This document shows, piece after piece, positions 50,596 through 60,634 of a DNA stretch of 64,000 bases. Position 1 is the stretch's first letter, and each line of letters opens with the position of its first letter. The notes below the pieces were generated by a model. The model worked only from the letters and a program-made list of their open reading frames with translations. It did no database searches and was not told the DNA's origin. Position numbers and translations under genes: made by a program. Source of the DNA: Pontibacillus salicampi (GTDB taxonomy: Bacteria; Bacillota; Bacilli; Bacillales; BH030062). Location: positions 124,001 to 188,000 of the forward strand of contig NZ_JBHLTP010000003.1 in NCBI RefSeq assembly GCF_042434395.1. The letters are read 5' to 3'.

Positions 50596-52911
50596 ATGAC
50601 AAACAAAAATAACATCCCCCTCCTTCCTTTACGAGGATTGTTGGTGTACCCTTCCATGGTTATGCATTTGGATGTTGGTCGAGATAAGTCAGTCGCTGCG
50701 ATTGAAACAGCAATGGTGGAGGATAATGAGATATTCCTCTCTGCTCAAAGGGAAGTAAGTGTAGATGAGCCATCTACAGATGATATATATAACATTGGGA
50801 CTGTTGCGAAAATTAAACAGATGCTGAAGCTACCCAATGGTACCATTCGTATCCTTGTAGAAGGACTTTACCGTGCTCAGATTGAGGATCACATGGAAAA
50901 CAATGAATTCTTTAAAGTGAGCATCTCTGAATTAGAAGAGGAGCATGGAGACAGGAATGAAGAAGAAGCGTTAATGCGCAGTCTTGTGGAGCAATTCGAA
51001 CAATACATAAAAGTGTCCAAGAAAGTAAGCGATGAAACGGTATCTTCCGTTAAAGATATTGATATACCTGGGCGCTTGGCTGATATTGTTACCTCCCATC
51101 TTCCACTCAAAATAAAAGATAAGCAAAAGGTTCTTGAAATTGCAGATGTTCCTGAGCGATTGAAGCATATCATTGAACTTATTAATAATGAGAAAGAAGT
51201 CATGAATCTAGAGAAAAAGATCGGACAGCAAGTGAAGAAGTCTATGGAACGGACTCAAAAGGAATATTACCTTCGGGAACAAATGAAAGCTATTCAAAAA
51301 GAGCTTGGCGACAAGGACGGTAAATCTGGTGAAGTTGCTGAGTTAACTGAAAAAATTGAGAATGCGAACATGCCGGAGCGTATTGAAGCTGTTGCAAAGA
51401 AAGAGCTGGGAAGATATGAGAAAATACCGAGCAGTTCAGCAGAAAGCTCGGTTATTCGGAATTATATTGAATGGTTAATTGCACTGCCATGGACCGAGGA
51501 AACCGTTGATAACTTAGACATCCCTCATGCCGAGGATATTTTGAATGCAGATCATTACGGCTTAGAGAAAGTAAAAGAACGCATTCTTGAATATCTTGCG
51601 GTTCAGAAATTAACCGAGTCTATTAAAGGACCTATTCTATGCCTGGTAGGGCCTCCAGGAGTTGGAAAAACCTCACTAGCTCGTTCTATAGCTCGTTCTA
51701 TGAATCGTAATTTTGTCCGCGCCTCACTTGGCGGGGTTAGAGATGACGCTGAAATACGTGGGCATCGAAGAACGTATGTAGGTGCTATGCCAGGACGAAT
51801 TATTCAGGGGATGAAAAAGGCGGAAACTGTGAATCCGGTATTCTTACTTGACGAAATTGATAAGATGGCTAGTGACTTCAGAGGAGATCCATCCTCTGCC
51901 ATGTTAGAAGTATTAGATCCAGAGCAGAATAATACATTTAGTGATCATTTTATTGAAGAAACTTATGATTTATCTAATGTTATGTTTATTGCTACTGCTA
52001 ATAATATGAATACTATTCCAGGGCCGCTATTAGATCGGATGGAAGTTATTTCTATTGCTGGCTATACAGAGGTAGAAAAACTTCATATCGCTAAAGAACA
52101 CCTATTACCAAAGCAAATTAAAGAAAATGGCTTAAAAAAGAGTCAGTTACAAGTTAGAGAGGATGCGCTCCTTAAATTAGTCCGCCGCTACACCAGAGAA
52201 GCTGGAGTAAGGGGATTGGAGCGTCAATTAGCTGCTGTATGCCGGAAGGCTGCAAAAATTATTGTTTCTGAAGATAAGAAAAGGGTAGTAGTAACAGAGA
52301 AGCAACTAGAAACGTTATTAGGAAAACCATTGTTCCGTTATGGACAGGCAGAGCTTGAGGACCAAGTAGGCACAGCTACTGGGCTTGCGTACACCTCTGC
52401 TGGAGGAGATACTTTGTCGATAGAGGTTTCCTTATATCCAGGAAAAGGTAAATTAACTTTAACAGGGAAGCTTGGCGACGTGATGAAGGAGTCAGCGCAA
52501 GCGGCGTTTAGCTACATCCGCTCTCGAGCCGAAGAATTAAAGATTGATCCGGAATTTCATGATAAGAACGACATTCATATCCACGTGCCAGAAGGAGCTA
52601 CTCCTAAGGATGGACCATCTGCGGGTATAACGATGGCAACGGCTCTTGTGTCTGCTTTAACAGGGAGACCTGTGAGAAAGGAAGTTGGGATGACGGGAGA
52701 AGTCACCCTTCGAGGCCGTGTCCTGCCAATTGGTGGTTTAAAGGAGAAGTCCTTAAGTGCGCACCGTGCTGGATTAACAACAGTCATTATTCCAAAAGAT
52801 AATGAAAAGGATTTAGAGGATATTCCAGAAAGTATTAGAGAGGGTTTGCATTTTATCCCAGTTGATCATCTGGATGAAGTGCTCAAACATGCATTAGTGG
52901 AGGAGAAATAA
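50596..52911 (+). CDS. lonA: ATP-dependent protease LonA
   Basis: The 771-residue cytoplasmic Lon protease that degrades misfolded and regulatory proteins. The N-terminal substrate domain (about 5-205, starting LPLLPLRGLLVYP) is followed by a coiled coil, AAA+ with Walker A GPPGVGKTSLARS and Walker B VFLLDEIDKM, and the catalytic dyad Ser in KDGPSAGITMA and Lys in LPIGGLKEKSLSAHRAG. A GGAGG site precedes the ATG by 11 bases. Its stop codon overlaps the engB ATG by one base. Confidence 0.97.
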   Translation: MTNKNNIPLLPLRGLLVYPSMVMHLDVGRDKSVAAIETAMVEDNEIFLSAQREVSVDEPSTDDIYNIGTVAKIKQMLKLPNGTIRILVEGLYRAQIEDHMENNEFFKVSISELEEEHGDRNEEEALMRSLVEQFEQYIKVSKKVSDETVSSVKDIDIPGRLADIVTSHLPLKIKDKQKVLEIADVPERLKHIIELINNEKEVMNLEKKIGQQVKKSMERTQKEYYLREQMKAIQKELGDKDGKSGEVAELTEKIENANMPERIEAVAKKELGRYEKIPSSSAESSVIRNYIEWLIALPWTEETVDNLDIPHAEDILNADHYGLEKVKERILEYLAVQKLTESIKGPILCLVGPPGVGKTSLARSIARSMNRNFVRASLGGVRDDAEIRGHRRTYVGAMPGRIIQGMKKAETVNPVFLLDEIDKMASDFRGDPSSAMLEVLDPEQNNTFSDHFIEETYDLSNVMFIATANNMNTIPGPLLDRMEVISIAGYTEVEKLHIAKEHLLPKQIKENGLKKSQLQVREDALLKLVRRYTREAGVRGLERQLAAVCRKAAKIIVSEDKKRVVVTEKQLETLLGKPLFRYGQAELEDQVGTATGLAYTSAGGDTLSIEVSLYPGKGKLTLTGKLGDVMKESAQAAFSYIRSRAEELKIDPEFHDKNDIHIHVPEGATPKDGPSAGITMATALVSALTGRPVRKEVGMTGEVTLRGRVLPIGGLKEKSLSAHRAGLTTVIIPKDNEKDLEDIPESIREGLHFIPVDHLDEVLKHALVEEK

Positions 52912-53495
52912 TGAAGGTAAATCATGCGGAGCTTGTAATAAGTGCCGTTAGTCAACAACAATACCCGGAAGAACCTATGCCTGAAATTGCACTTGCTGGT
53001 CGTTCAAACGTGGGGAAATCATCTTTTATCAATAAGCTGATTCAGCGTAAAGCATTAGCTAGAACATCTTCCAAACCAGGGAAAACAGCCACGTTAAATT
53101 TCTATCGAATTAATGAGAGCTTTTTATTTGTAGATGTACCTGGATACGGATACGCTAAAGTGTCTAAAAAGGAAAAGGCAAAATGGGGAAGAATGATGGA
53201 GGAGTATTTCTCCACCAGAGATCATTTGCGGATGGTTGTTATGATTGTAGATATACGCCACGATCCATCAGAAGACGATGAGCTTATGTATGACTTTTTG
53301 AAGCATTATAATTTACCAATAACTGTCATCGCAACTAAGCTGGATAAGATTAAGAAAGGTCAACGTTCTAAGCAATTGCAGCGAATAATGGAAGTGTTAG
53401 AGCTAGAGCCTGAGGATACCTTGATTCCATTTTCAGCAGAAACTGGAGAAGGCGTAGAAGACGTTTGGCGAACAATTAAAGCTTATATTCAATAA
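52911..53495 (+). CDS. engB: Ribosome biogenesis GTPase EngB/YsxC
   Basis: A 194-residue TrmE-Era class GTPase required for 50S assembly. G1 is AGRSNVGKSSFI (about 26-37), G2 TSSKPGKTATLN, G3 DVPGYGYAKVSK and G4 ATKLDKI (about 143-149). Length is typical. The TAATG overlap with lonA suggests translational coupling. A bidirectional terminator follows. Confidence 0.96.
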   Translation: MKVNHAELVISAVSQQQYPEEPMPEIALAGRSNVGKSSFINKLIQRKALARTSSKPGKTATLNFYRINESFLFVDVPGYGYAKVSKKEKAKWGRMMEEYFSTRDHLRMVVMIVDIRHDPSEDDELMYDFLKHYNLPITVIATKLDKIKKGQRSKQLQRIMEVLELEPEDTLIPFSAETGEGVEDVWRTIKAYIQ

Positions 53496-53530
53496 AAATG
53501 CAAGGAGGTGCTCCCTCCTTGCATTTTTTA
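53495..53530. terminator. Bidirectional terminator between engB and the LiaI-like gene
   Basis: AAATGCAAGGAGG and CCTCCTTGCATTT pair with a short loop; an A-run before and T-run after let it serve both the engB transcript and the convergent minus-strand gene. Confidence 0.9.
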
Positions 53531-53557
53531 ATAGGTTAAAAACGTGTAAAGAACCAC

Positions 53558-54046
53558 CTATGTTCGCTTTTTAAAGAATAATAAATACAATCCTGTTAAC
53601 ACTAGGAGAAGGGGCCAGAATGTTTCAATCATGTTTACTAGAGCGTTAATCCAATGAAACCAACTAGGCTTATTGCTCACGAAAATGGTGAATAAGGATA
53701 GTCCTACTAGTATGATTCCTGAGAATAAACCACTTCTTGTCTTTTGATAGCGTATTAGAAAGGCAATGCCAATTATGAAAAGAAACACGCCCCAATGATC
53801 GATCCAAAATCGAAAGTGCTGTACACCGTGAAAATGAATTCCCAGTCCAAGGACTACGGTCCCAGGGAAGAGTTTATCGTGATCACGGGATAGATAACTA
53901 TGCAGCATCATAGCAATTCCTATGATAATGAGAATAGTAGGCCAGGAATAGAAATTAGTAATGATCGGGATATTTAATTCCTTTAGAAGAAAATAAAGTC
54001 CGATACCGATGAGAAAGATTCCGCTGAAAGTATTTTGTTTCGTCAT
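53558..54046 (-). CDS. LiaI/LiaF-like transmembrane protein
   Basis: A 162-residue membrane protein. The N-terminal half (FSGIFLIGIGLYFLLKELNIPI; WPTILIIIGIAMMLHSY) repeats in the second half (LFPGTVVLGLGIHFHGVQHFRF; WGVFLFIIGIAFLIRYQ; SGLFSGIILVGLSLF), the paired-helix pattern of the LiaI-LiaF-like transmembrane region (DUF5668). About eight helices. The family is often tied to envelope stress, but the role here is unknown. The second Met (54046) follows GGGAGG. It is inserted between engB and hemA and faces engB. Confidence 0.7.
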   Translation of the reverse strand: MTKQNTFSGIFLIGIGLYFLLKELNIPIITNFYSWPTILIIIGIAMMLHSYLSRDHDKLFPGTVVLGLGIHFHGVQHFRFWIDHWGVFLFIIGIAFLIRYQKTRSGLFSGIILVGLSLFTIFVSNKPSWFHWINALVNMIETFWPLLLVLTGLYLLFFKKRT

Positions 54047-54223
54047 AGTCGTTCCTCCCTGCATCTAGGAATAGACGGATTTCTTGCTTGATTGTTAAGC
54101 TTATGTTAAGGTACATACGGTGTGAACTAGTCAATAGAGTAACAAAGTTATATCAATACTATGGTATCATAACCTTTCATTAACTGTTCACATTTTTCCA
54201 ACGTAACAAACTAGGCAGACATG

Positions 54224-54238
54224 TTATAATAATATGTG
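54224..54238 (+). promoter_or_regulatory. Possible PerR-like half site at the hemA promoter
   Basis: TTATAATAATATGTG matches the left half of the PerR box (TTATAATNATTATAA) perfectly and the right half poorly. It includes a TATAAT that may be the -10 of the hemA promoter. PerR controls hemA in B. subtilis, so the site is noted with low confidence. Confidence 0.3.
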
Positions 54239-54283
54239 ATATAAAAAGTCGTACGTTCTTAAGTCGTTTTGGGGGTGTAAGGT

Positions 54284-55654
54284 GTGCATATATTAGTAGT
54301 TGGCTTAAATTATAAAACGGCCCCTGTGGAAATTAGAGAAAAGCTGACGTTTCCTGAGACGGAAACTGCTAAAGCGATGAAGGCATTGAACGAACAAAAA
54401 AGTGTTCTTGAAAATGTTATTATTTCTACATGCAATCGTACGGAAATCTATGCAGTCGTAGATCAGCTGCATACCGGCCGTTATTATATAAAACAATTTC
54501 TAGCCAATTGGTTCAACGTTGATAAAGAAGAATTCTCTCCATACTTATCCATATACGAAACAGATGGTGCAATGGAACATCTATTCCGGGTTATTAGTGG
54601 TTTAGATTCCATGGTACTTGGAGAAACACAGATTTTAGGACAAATGAAACAAGCTTTCCTCACTGGACAGCAGAGTGGGACTACAGGGACCATATTCAAC
54701 CAGTTATTTAAGCAGGCAGTAACGTTAGCTAAGCGTTCTCATAAAGAGACCGAAATCGGTGAAAATGCTGTTTCAGTCAGCTATGCCGCAGTGGAATTGT
54801 CTAAAAAAATATTTGGTGATTTGCTAAACAAGCATGTTGTCATTTATGGTGCAGGAAAAATGGGCGAGCTTGCCGCTAAAAACCTGCACGGTTCAGGTGC
54901 AGAAAAAATTACAGTGGTCAATCGAACTAAAGAAAAAGCTATTACACTTGCCAAGCAATTCAACGGTACACCTAAAACTGTTGAGGAGTTATCGGATGTA
55001 CTAGCTTCTGCGGACATTTTAATCAGTTCAACAGGGTCTAAGGATTACGTTATTAACAAGGAAACGATTGAACAAGTGCATAAACAGCGCAAAGGGCGTC
55101 CGTTGTTCCTTGTTGATATTGCTGTTCCAAGGGATTTAGACCCAGCTATTGATGAATTAGACAGCGTCTTCCTATACGATATAGATGATTTACAAGGAAT
55201 AGTTGATGCTAATTTAGAAGCTAGAAAAGAAGCGGCTGAGCAAATCGAAATGATGATTGAAGCTGAAATCGTTGCATTTAAAGAATGGTTGCAGACGATT
55301 GGGGTCGTTCCTGTCATTTCTGCCCTTCGAAATAAGGCTCTTACTATTCAGGCTGACACGATGCAAAGTATCGAGCGGAAAATGCCAGACTTGACAGAAC
55401 GAGAAAAGAAAGTGCTCAACAAACACACAAAAAGCATTATTAATCAAATGCTGAAGCAGCCAATTCTCCAAGCGAAAGAATACGCTGCTCATCCTGAAGC
55501 TGATCAGCACCTCGAAATGTTTAAAGACATATTCGGCATTGAAGAGGAAGTACAAGAGGAATTAGAAAAGCAACGAGTAAAAAACCAGAAACCTGTTCTA
55601 GATGCAGATGAGGAACTATCCTTTCAAGTAACTCCAAATGTAGCGAATTCTTAA
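54284..55654 (+). CDS. hemA: Glutamyl-tRNA reductase
   Basis: The 456-residue first enzyme of the C5 haem pathway; it reduces glutamyl-tRNA to glutamate-1-semialdehyde with NADPH. The catalytic Cys50 lies in IISTCNRTEIYA; the N-terminal GLNYKTAPVEIREKLTF is the substrate domain; the NADPH fold begins VVIYGAGKMGELAAKNL; the C-terminal helices form the dimer domain. It starts with GTG. It is the first gene of hemAXCDBL. Confidence 0.97.
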   Translation: MHILVVGLNYKTAPVEIREKLTFPETETAKAMKALNEQKSVLENVIISTCNRTEIYAVVDQLHTGRYYIKQFLANWFNVDKEEFSPYLSIYETDGAMEHLFRVISGLDSMVLGETQILGQMKQAFLTGQQSGTTGTIFNQLFKQAVTLAKRSHKETEIGENAVSVSYAAVELSKKIFGDLLNKHVVIYGAGKMGELAAKNLHGSGAEKITVVNRTKEKAITLAKQFNGTPKTVEELSDVLASADILISSTGSKDYVINKETIEQVHKQRKGRPLFLVDIAVPRDLDPAIDELDSVFLYDIDDLQGIVDANLEARKEAAEQIEMMIEAEIVAFKEWLQTIGVVPVISALRNKALTIQADTMQSIERKMPDLTEREKKVLNKHTKSIINQMLKQPILQAKEYAAHPEADQHLEMFKDIFGIEEEVQEELEKQRVKNQKPVLDADEELSFQVTPNVANS

Positions 55655-55669
55655 GAAAGGACATTCCTT

Positions 55670-56488
55670 ATGTACGAATTAAAATGGCTATATGAACTTA
55701 TCATTATTTTGTATTGTCTCAGTATTATAGGGTATTTTATAGATTTCATTCAAAGTAACCGGAAGGCTAATCGAATTGCCTTCTGGTTACTTAGTATGGT
55801 TTGGGGGTTACAAACCCTTTTTTTATTGATTCAAATGTTAGGAAATTCAGAATTTCCGATTTCCACCATTTATGACGGACTATATTTTTACGCATGGATT
55901 CTCATTACATTCTCTTTAGTTATTAATCGTTTATTTAGGATTGATTTCTTTATTTTCTTTACGAATGTATTGGCATTTTTCTTAATGGTTTTACACATTT
56001 TCACCAGAGCAAGTGCAAATGCTACAGAACAATCTTTGAGGCTCGTTAGTGAATTACTGGTGACCCATATAACCCTTGCCATCGTTTCTTATGGATTCTT
56101 TACATTCTCAGCGATATTTTCATTAATGTATCTGTTGCAGTATCGTTTGCTGAAGCAAAAGAAATGGAACAAATGGCTGTTGAGATTAGGGGATCTTGGG
56201 CAATTAGACAGCTTTTCCTATATAGCTGTTGTTCTAGGTACACCTTTACTTTTAATTGCAAATATTTTGGGAGTTATTTGGGGGTACACATCCTCTGATG
56301 AGTTTTATATATTTGATTCCAAGACAATAGGATCCTTCTCCGTCCTTATAATTTACCTTGTGTACTTAGGTTTACGTGTAGTGAGAGGGTATCAGGGGAG
56401 AGCAATGTCTTGGTATAATACAGGAGCATTCCTATTTTTATTAGTTAACTTTTTCTTATTTGGAACGTTATCAAACTTTCATTTTTAG
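55670..56488 (+). CDS. hemX: HemX, cytochrome c assembly-like membrane protein
   Basis: A 272-residue membrane protein with about eight helices, of the CcsA/HemX family. The segment GDLGQLDSFSYIAVVLGTPLLLIANILGVIWGY holds the family's WGY loop. In B. subtilis HemX lowers the level of HemA; it is not a biosynthetic enzyme. It is 15 bp after hemA. Confidence 0.9.
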   Translation: MYELKWLYELIIILYCLSIIGYFIDFIQSNRKANRIAFWLLSMVWGLQTLFLLIQMLGNSEFPISTIYDGLYFYAWILITFSLVINRLFRIDFFIFFTNVLAFFLMVLHIFTRASANATEQSLRLVSELLVTHITLAIVSYGFFTFSAIFSLMYLLQYRLLKQKKWNKWLLRLGDLGQLDSFSYIAVVLGTPLLLIANILGVIWGYTSSDEFYIFDSKTIGSFSVLIIYLVYLGLRVVRGYQGRAMSWYNTGAFLFLLVNFFLFGTLSNFHF

Positions 56489-56509
56489 TGATGGGCAGGA
56501 GGAACGGTT

Positions 56510-57439
56510 ATGAGAAAAATTGTAATTGGAACTAGAAAGAGTAAGCTGGCTTTGACTCAAACCAATTGGGTTATCGAGCAGCTGCAAAAATTAGATTACG
56601 ATTACGAGTACGAGGTAAAGAAAATCGTTACACAAGGGGACAAAATACAAAACGTCACGCTTTCCAAAGTTGGAGGCAAAGCTTTATTTCTGAAAGAAAT
56701 AGAAGATGCGATGTATAAGGAAGAAATCGACTTTGCTGTTCACAGTATGAAGGATGTGCCAGCAGAAACCCCTCCAGGGTTAACGATTGGCTGTATCCCT
56801 ATCCGGGAAGATCATCGGGACGCTTATATAGCAAATGACAACGTGCCATTTCATGAATTACCTGAAGGAGCAGTAGTAGGGACAAGCAGCTTACGCCGTG
56901 CTTCACAGGTTCTGGCAGCTCGTCCAGACATACACATAAAATCCATCCGAGGTAATATCGATACTCGCCTGAGAAAATTGAAAGAGGAAGGGTTTGACGC
57001 TATTATTCTTGCGACAGCTGGATTAAGAAGAATGGGCTGGACCGATGAATATATAACTGAATACATGGAGCCAGACGTATGCGTGCCAGCAGTGGGACAA
57101 GGAGCTCTTGCTATAGAATGCCGAGCAGAAGACAAAGAAATTCTTGAGCTCATCAGCCATCTTAACCATGCATACACGTATAATACAGTGATGGCTGAAA
57201 GGACCTTCCTTGACCTATTAGATGGAGGCTGTCAGATCCCTATCGGAGCTTATGCTTATCTAGATAAGAAAGAAGTTGTATTAACAGCTATGGTTGGAAG
57301 CCCAGATGGAAAAACGATACTAAAAGAAGAAGTACGTGGTTCTGACTATTATGAAGTAGGGAAAATTGCCGCTGATCGAATTCGGGAACGTGGTGGAGCA
57401 GAGATTATCGAAAAGGCAAAAGAGGAGATCGATAACTAA
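56510..57439 (+). CDS. hemC: Porphobilinogen deaminase
   Basis: A 309-residue enzyme that joins four porphobilinogens into hydroxymethylbilane. The dipyrromethane cofactor cysteine is Cys241 in LLDGGCQIPIG. The substrate loops GTRKSKLALTQT, HSMKDVPAETP, GTSSLRRASQ and RGNIDTRLRKL are intact. The stop codon overlaps the hemD start. Confidence 0.97.
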   Translation: MRKIVIGTRKSKLALTQTNWVIEQLQKLDYDYEYEVKKIVTQGDKIQNVTLSKVGGKALFLKEIEDAMYKEEIDFAVHSMKDVPAETPPGLTIGCIPIREDHRDAYIANDNVPFHELPEGAVVGTSSLRRASQVLAARPDIHIKSIRGNIDTRLRKLKEEGFDAIILATAGLRRMGWTDEYITEYMEPDVCVPAVGQGALAIECRAEDKEILELISHLNHAYTYNTVMAERTFLDLLDGGCQIPIGAYAYLDKKEVVLTAMVGSPDGKTILKEEVRGSDYYEVGKIAADRIRERGGAEIIEKAKEEIDN

Positions 57440-58215
57440 TGATGCCTCTTCAGGATAAGAGAGTATTGGTTACTAGAGATGCTGATAAAGCGTACACTCT
57501 CACCTCCCTTATTGAACAACAAGGCGGAATTTCTATAGAAATTCCGCTTCTTCACTTTCATGCTTTATATAGCAGGGAGAATCAGAAGCTGCTGGAACGC
57601 ATAGAAGATTTTGAATGGCTGTTCTTTACAAGTGCCAATGGTGTTCATTTCTTTTTCACTTTATTGGATTATTACCAGATCAATCGTAAGAAGTTATCTG
57701 AAATGAATTGTGCTGTAGTTGGAACGAAGACAGAGAAAGCGCTTCAAGATCAAGGGGTACCAGCACAATTTGTCCCTCATACGTTTACGGGGCAATCTAT
57801 GGGGAAACATTTTGCGCAGGAAGTAAGCAATGAAAACAAAGTGCTGGTAATTCAAGGGAATTTAGCGAGACAGGCAGTGGTAAAAGAGCTTACAGATGAG
57901 AAGTTCCATGTTGAAACGGCAATCCTGTATGAAACAAACGTAAATGTTAAAATGAAGGAGAAGCTGAAAACAACACTACAGGCAGGTGAGGTGGATATTC
58001 TTACCTTTACAAGTCCCTCTACTATTAAAGCATTCATAGATTTGGCTGATTTAGAATGGGGTGAAAAGGTTGCGACCCTTCCTTGTGTTTGTATAGGTCC
58101 TACTACAGAAGAAGCAGCTATACACTATGGCTTTCAATCTATACTAGCCCCTAATCAATACACTGTAGAAGGCATGATGGAAGTAATGGTAGAATATGTG
58201 TTGCATTCACAGTAG
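57439..58215 (+). CDS. hemD: Uroporphyrinogen-III synthase
   Basis: A 258-residue two-domain enzyme that closes hydroxymethylbilane to uroporphyrinogen III. The sequence is poorly conserved, as usual, but the opening LQDKRVLVTRDADKAYTL, the FTSANGVHFFF segment and the C-terminal ILTFTSPSTIKAF ... CIGPTTEEAA are family features. Two ATG codons in tandem (57439, 57442) are possible starts. Position between hemC and hemB supports it. Confidence 0.92.
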   Translation: MMPLQDKRVLVTRDADKAYTLTSLIEQQGGISIEIPLLHFHALYSRENQKLLERIEDFEWLFFTSANGVHFFFTLLDYYQINRKKLSEMNCAVVGTKTEKALQDQGVPAQFVPHTFTGQSMGKHFAQEVSNENKVLVIQGNLARQAVVKELTDEKFHVETAILYETNVNVKMKEKLKTTLQAGEVDILTFTSPSTIKAFIDLADLEWGEKVATLPCVCIGPTTEEAAIHYGFQSILAPNQYTVEGMMEVMVEYVLHSQ

Positions 58216-58261
58216 CATGTCTTAATTAAATGGAAAATGGAAGAAAGGAATAGATGCATTT

Positions 58262-59239
58262 ATGAATGATCTACAATTCGATCGACACAGACGTTTACGA
58301 ACCACAGAATCTATGCGTTCTCTTGTAAGAGAGACTCATTTACGAAAAGATGATTTGATTTTCCCTATTTTCGTTGTAGAAGGGGAAGCGGTAAAAAATG
58401 AAGTTTCATCTATGCCGGGAGTTCATCAAGTATCCCTAGATTATTTAACCCCTGAAATGGAAGAATTACGTGATTTAGGCGTTCGTTCTGTCATTGTATT
58501 TGGAGTACCGAAAGAAAAAGATGAGAAAGGTACTCAAGCCTACTGTGAGCATGGTATAGTGCAGCGTGCAATCAGCCAAATTAAACAGGATGTACCGGAA
58601 TTAACGGTGATTGCTGATACATGTTTATGTCAATATACTGATCACGGACATTGCGGTATCGTGAAAGAAGGGGAAATTGTTAATGATGAATCCCTTGAAC
58701 TTATTGTAGAGACTGCCATAAGCCAGGCAAAAGCGGGCGCTGATATTATCGCTCCATCTAATATGATGGACGGATTCGTTGCAGCTATTCGACGAGGCTT
58801 AGATGAAGCTGGCTTTGTCCATACGCCTGTTATGTCCTATGCAGTGAAATATGCCTCCTCTTTTTATGGTCCATTCCGTGATGCGGCTCATAGCTCTCCA
58901 CAGTTTGGAGATCGCCGCGCTTATCAAATGGATCCTGCCAACCGGTTGGAAGCTATAAGAGAGGCTCAATCGGATGTAGAAGAAGGAGCAGACTTCTTAA
59001 TTGTAAAGCCTGCCTTAGCCTACCTTGATATTATGCGAGAGGTTAAAGATCGTTTTTCCCTTCCACTTGTTGCTTATAATGTAAGTGGAGAGTATTCCAT
59101 GATTAAAGCAGCAGCACAAAATGGCTGGGTCAATGAACAAGAAATTGTCTTAGAAAAATTAACCTCTATGAAACGAGCGGGAGCAGATTTAATCATAACG
59201 TATTTTGCAAAAGATGCAGCACGATGGTTAAGTGAATAA
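58262..59239 (+). CDS. hemB: Delta-aminolevulinic acid dehydratase
   Basis: A 325-residue porphobilinogen synthase. The active-site lysines lie in MSYAVKYASSFYGPFRDAA and LIVKPALAYLDIM; the metal-binding cysteines in DTCLCQYTDHGHCG. The length is normal. Its stop overlaps an upstream in-frame ATG of the hemL region by one base. Confidence 0.97.
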   Translation: MNDLQFDRHRRLRTTESMRSLVRETHLRKDDLIFPIFVVEGEAVKNEVSSMPGVHQVSLDYLTPEMEELRDLGVRSVIVFGVPKEKDEKGTQAYCEHGIVQRAISQIKQDVPELTVIADTCLCQYTDHGHCGIVKEGEIVNDESLELIVETAISQAKAGADIIAPSNMMDGFVAAIRRGLDEAGFVHTPVMSYAVKYASSFYGPFRDAAHSSPQFGDRRAYQMDPANRLEAIREAQSDVEEGADFLIVKPALAYLDIMREVKDRFSLPLVAYNVSGEYSMIKAAAQNGWVNEQEIVLEKLTSMKRAGADLIITYFAKDAARWLSE

Positions 59240-59259
59240 TGGTTGAAGGAGTGAATAGG

Positions 59260-60552
59260 ATGCGTGAAATGAAACAATCAAAGGATGCATTCCAAAAGGC
59301 TGAGCAATATATGCCTGGTGGGGTTAATTCTCCAGTGAGAGCCTCTAAATCAGTAGGAATGGACCCAATATTTATGGAAAGCGGCAAAGGCTCCAAAATA
59401 TACGATATCGACGGAAATGAGTATATCGATTATGTATTAAGCTATGGTCCACTTATTCTAGGACATGCTGATGACAATGTAGTAAATAAGCTGCAAGATG
59501 TAGCATCTAAAGGGACTAGCTTCGGTGCGCCTACTCTTTTAGAAAACAAACTTGCGGAGCTTGTTATTGAACGCGTACCTTCTATTGAAATGGTCAGAAT
59601 GGTCAACTCTGGAACCGAAGCAACTATGAGTGCCTTACGTCTTGCCCGGGGATACACAGGTAGAAATAAAATTTTGAAGTTTGAGGGGAACTACCATGGT
59701 CATGGCGATTCTCTTCTTATCAAAGCAGGATCTGGTGTTGCTACACTTGGACTCCCCGATTCTCCAGGTGTACCAGAAGGAATTGCAAAAAATACGATCA
59801 CGGTTCCATACAATGATTTAGAAAGCCTGAATTATGCTTTTAAAGAGTATGGAGATGATATTGCCGGTGTCATTGTAGAACCAGTTTCCGGTAACATGGG
59901 TGTAGTGCCTCCAAAAGAACAGTTCCTGTCAGAACTTCGTCGTATTACAGAAGAACATGGCAGTTTGCTAATATTTGATGAAGTAATGACCGGCTTTCGT
60001 GTAGGCTATCATAGTGCACAAGGGGAATATGGAATAACTCCTGATATAACGTGTCTTGGTAAAGTCATCGGAGGAGGACTCCCAGTAGGAGCTTACGGGG
60101 GTAAGAAAGAAATTATGGAAATGATTGCCCCAACCGGCCCGATTTATCAAGCAGGCACATTGTCCGGTAATCCTCTTGCTATGATTGCAGGCTACGAAAC
60201 ACTGAATGCTCTGTCTAAGGCTTCTTATGAGGAGATTAATCGAAAAGTAGACCGTCTTATCGAAGGCTTCACAGAAGCGGCATCAGCACATGACATTCCC
60301 TTGACGGTTAATCGAGCTGGCTCTATGGTTTGCTTCTTCTTTACAGACCAAGAGGTATATAACTACGAGACTGCCAAAACTGCGGACACAGAGTTGTTTG
60401 CAACATTTTACCGTCACATGATTGAAGAAGGCATTTATCTTGGACCGTCCCAATATGAAGGTATCTTCCTATCTACAAAGCACTCAGATGAAGATATTGA
60501 AAAAACGATAAAAGCAGCAAGAAATGCCTTTGCTGCAATTTCAGAATCCTAA
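59260..60552 (+). CDS. hemL: Glutamate-1-semialdehyde 2,1-aminomutase
   Basis: A 430-residue PLP enzyme that makes 5-aminolevulinate from glutamate-1-semialdehyde. The PLP lysine is about K268 in CLGKVIGGGLPVGAYGG; the opening PGGVNSPVRA, the NSGTEATMSALRLARG stretch and the NYHGHGD motif are intact. ATG 59260 is chosen for AAGGAG at 59246-59251; an in-frame ATG at 59239 lacks a site. It is the last gene of the hem operon and is followed by a strong terminator. Confidence 0.97.
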   Translation: MREMKQSKDAFQKAEQYMPGGVNSPVRASKSVGMDPIFMESGKGSKIYDIDGNEYIDYVLSYGPLILGHADDNVVNKLQDVASKGTSFGAPTLLENKLAELVIERVPSIEMVRMVNSGTEATMSALRLARGYTGRNKILKFEGNYHGHGDSLLIKAGSGVATLGLPDSPGVPEGIAKNTITVPYNDLESLNYAFKEYGDDIAGVIVEPVSGNMGVVPPKEQFLSELRRITEEHGSLLIFDEVMTGFRVGYHSAQGEYGITPDITCLGKVIGGGLPVGAYGGKKEIMEMIAPTGPIYQAGTLSGNPLAMIAGYETLNALSKASYEEINRKVDRLIEGFTEAASAHDIPLTVNRAGSMVCFFFTDQEVYNYETAKTADTELFATFYRHMIEEGIYLGPSQYEGIFLSTKHSDEDIEKTIKAARNAFAAISES

Positions 60553-60555
60553 CTT

Positions 60556-60592
60556 ATACCCCCCTTACCTATTCTAGTGGTAAGGGGGGTAT
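60556..60592 (+). terminator. Terminator after hemL
   Basis: Perfect arms ATACCCCCCTTAC (60556-60568) and GTAAGGGGGGTAT (60580-60592) with an 11-base loop. A TATTATT tail follows, not a pure T-run. Confidence 0.75.
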
Positions 60593-60634
60593 TATTATGA
60601 AAGACTCATTTTTTCCCTCTTAATTCACATTACT

